Part shown: piece after piece, positions 6,100 to 6,108 of the stretch
Layout: every line of letters begins with the position of its first letter
How positions within the stretch are numbered: the stretch's first letter is position 1
The notes under the pieces: model-generated
The model's input: only the letters and a program-made list of their open reading frames with translations
The model's database searches: none
What the model was told of the DNA's origin: nothing
Assembly (NCBI GenBank): GCA_017549085.1
Contig: JAFYVO010000037.1
Span: forward strand, 1-6,108
Direction of reading: 5' to 3'
DNA: 6,108 nt
DNA from: Thermoguttaceae bacterium
GTDB lineage: Bacteria; Planctomycetota; Planctomycetia; Pirellulales; Thermoguttaceae
Made by a program: the position numbers and the translations under genes

Positions 6100-6108
6100 G
6101 GCGAAAAA

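Overview
This 6.1 kb window is a high-GC stretch carrying three genes, all on the + strand, separated by unusually long and structured intergenic regions. The organism is most likely a member of the Planctomycetota. That is inferred from gene content: a hydrazine-synthase-alpha-like lipoprotein of the kind found widely in planctomycete genomes, beside a phytoene-desaturase-like flavoenzyme and a FabZ-type dehydratase. The codon bias (strong CAA for Gln, TCG for Ser, few codons whose complement is a stop) also explains why long spurious antisense frames lie over the genes. No lineage below phylum can be fixed from the sequence alone.

Layout. Bases 1-237 hold no gene I can support; they contain an AT-rich promoter-like element (133-164) and three helically phased A6 tracts (161-187). 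Bases 238-1752 encode a 504-residue FAD-dependent oxidoreductase of the phytoene desaturase/carotenoid isomerase family. Bases 1753-2009 are non-coding, with a weak hairpin and a degenerate 9-nt repeat array. Bases 2010-2507 encode a 165-residue FabZ-type 3-hydroxyacyl-ACP dehydratase. Bases 2508-2871 are non-coding, with a second array of the same 9-nt repeat, a second copy of the AT-rich element, and a G/T-rich leader ending in a good Shine-Dalgarno. Bases 2872-6051 encode a 1059-residue predicted lipoprotein with an HzsA-like propeller, two CxxCH haem sites and a C-terminal discoidin (F5/8 type C)-like domain. Bases 6052-6108 hold what may be the start of a third repeat array.

How the genes fit together. 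The first two genes look like lipid or polyketide/terpenoid-tailoring enzymes: an acyl-ACP dehydratase and a flavin desaturase/isomerase. The third is an exported, probably membrane-anchored dihaem protein. The long gaps and the duplicated promoter-like element suggest separate transcription units rather than one tight operon. The most unusual signal is a degenerate 9-nt tandem repeat (roughly GRTTTTGRC) that fills both internal intergenic regions. Similar 9-nt in-frame periodicities appear inside the coding sequences.
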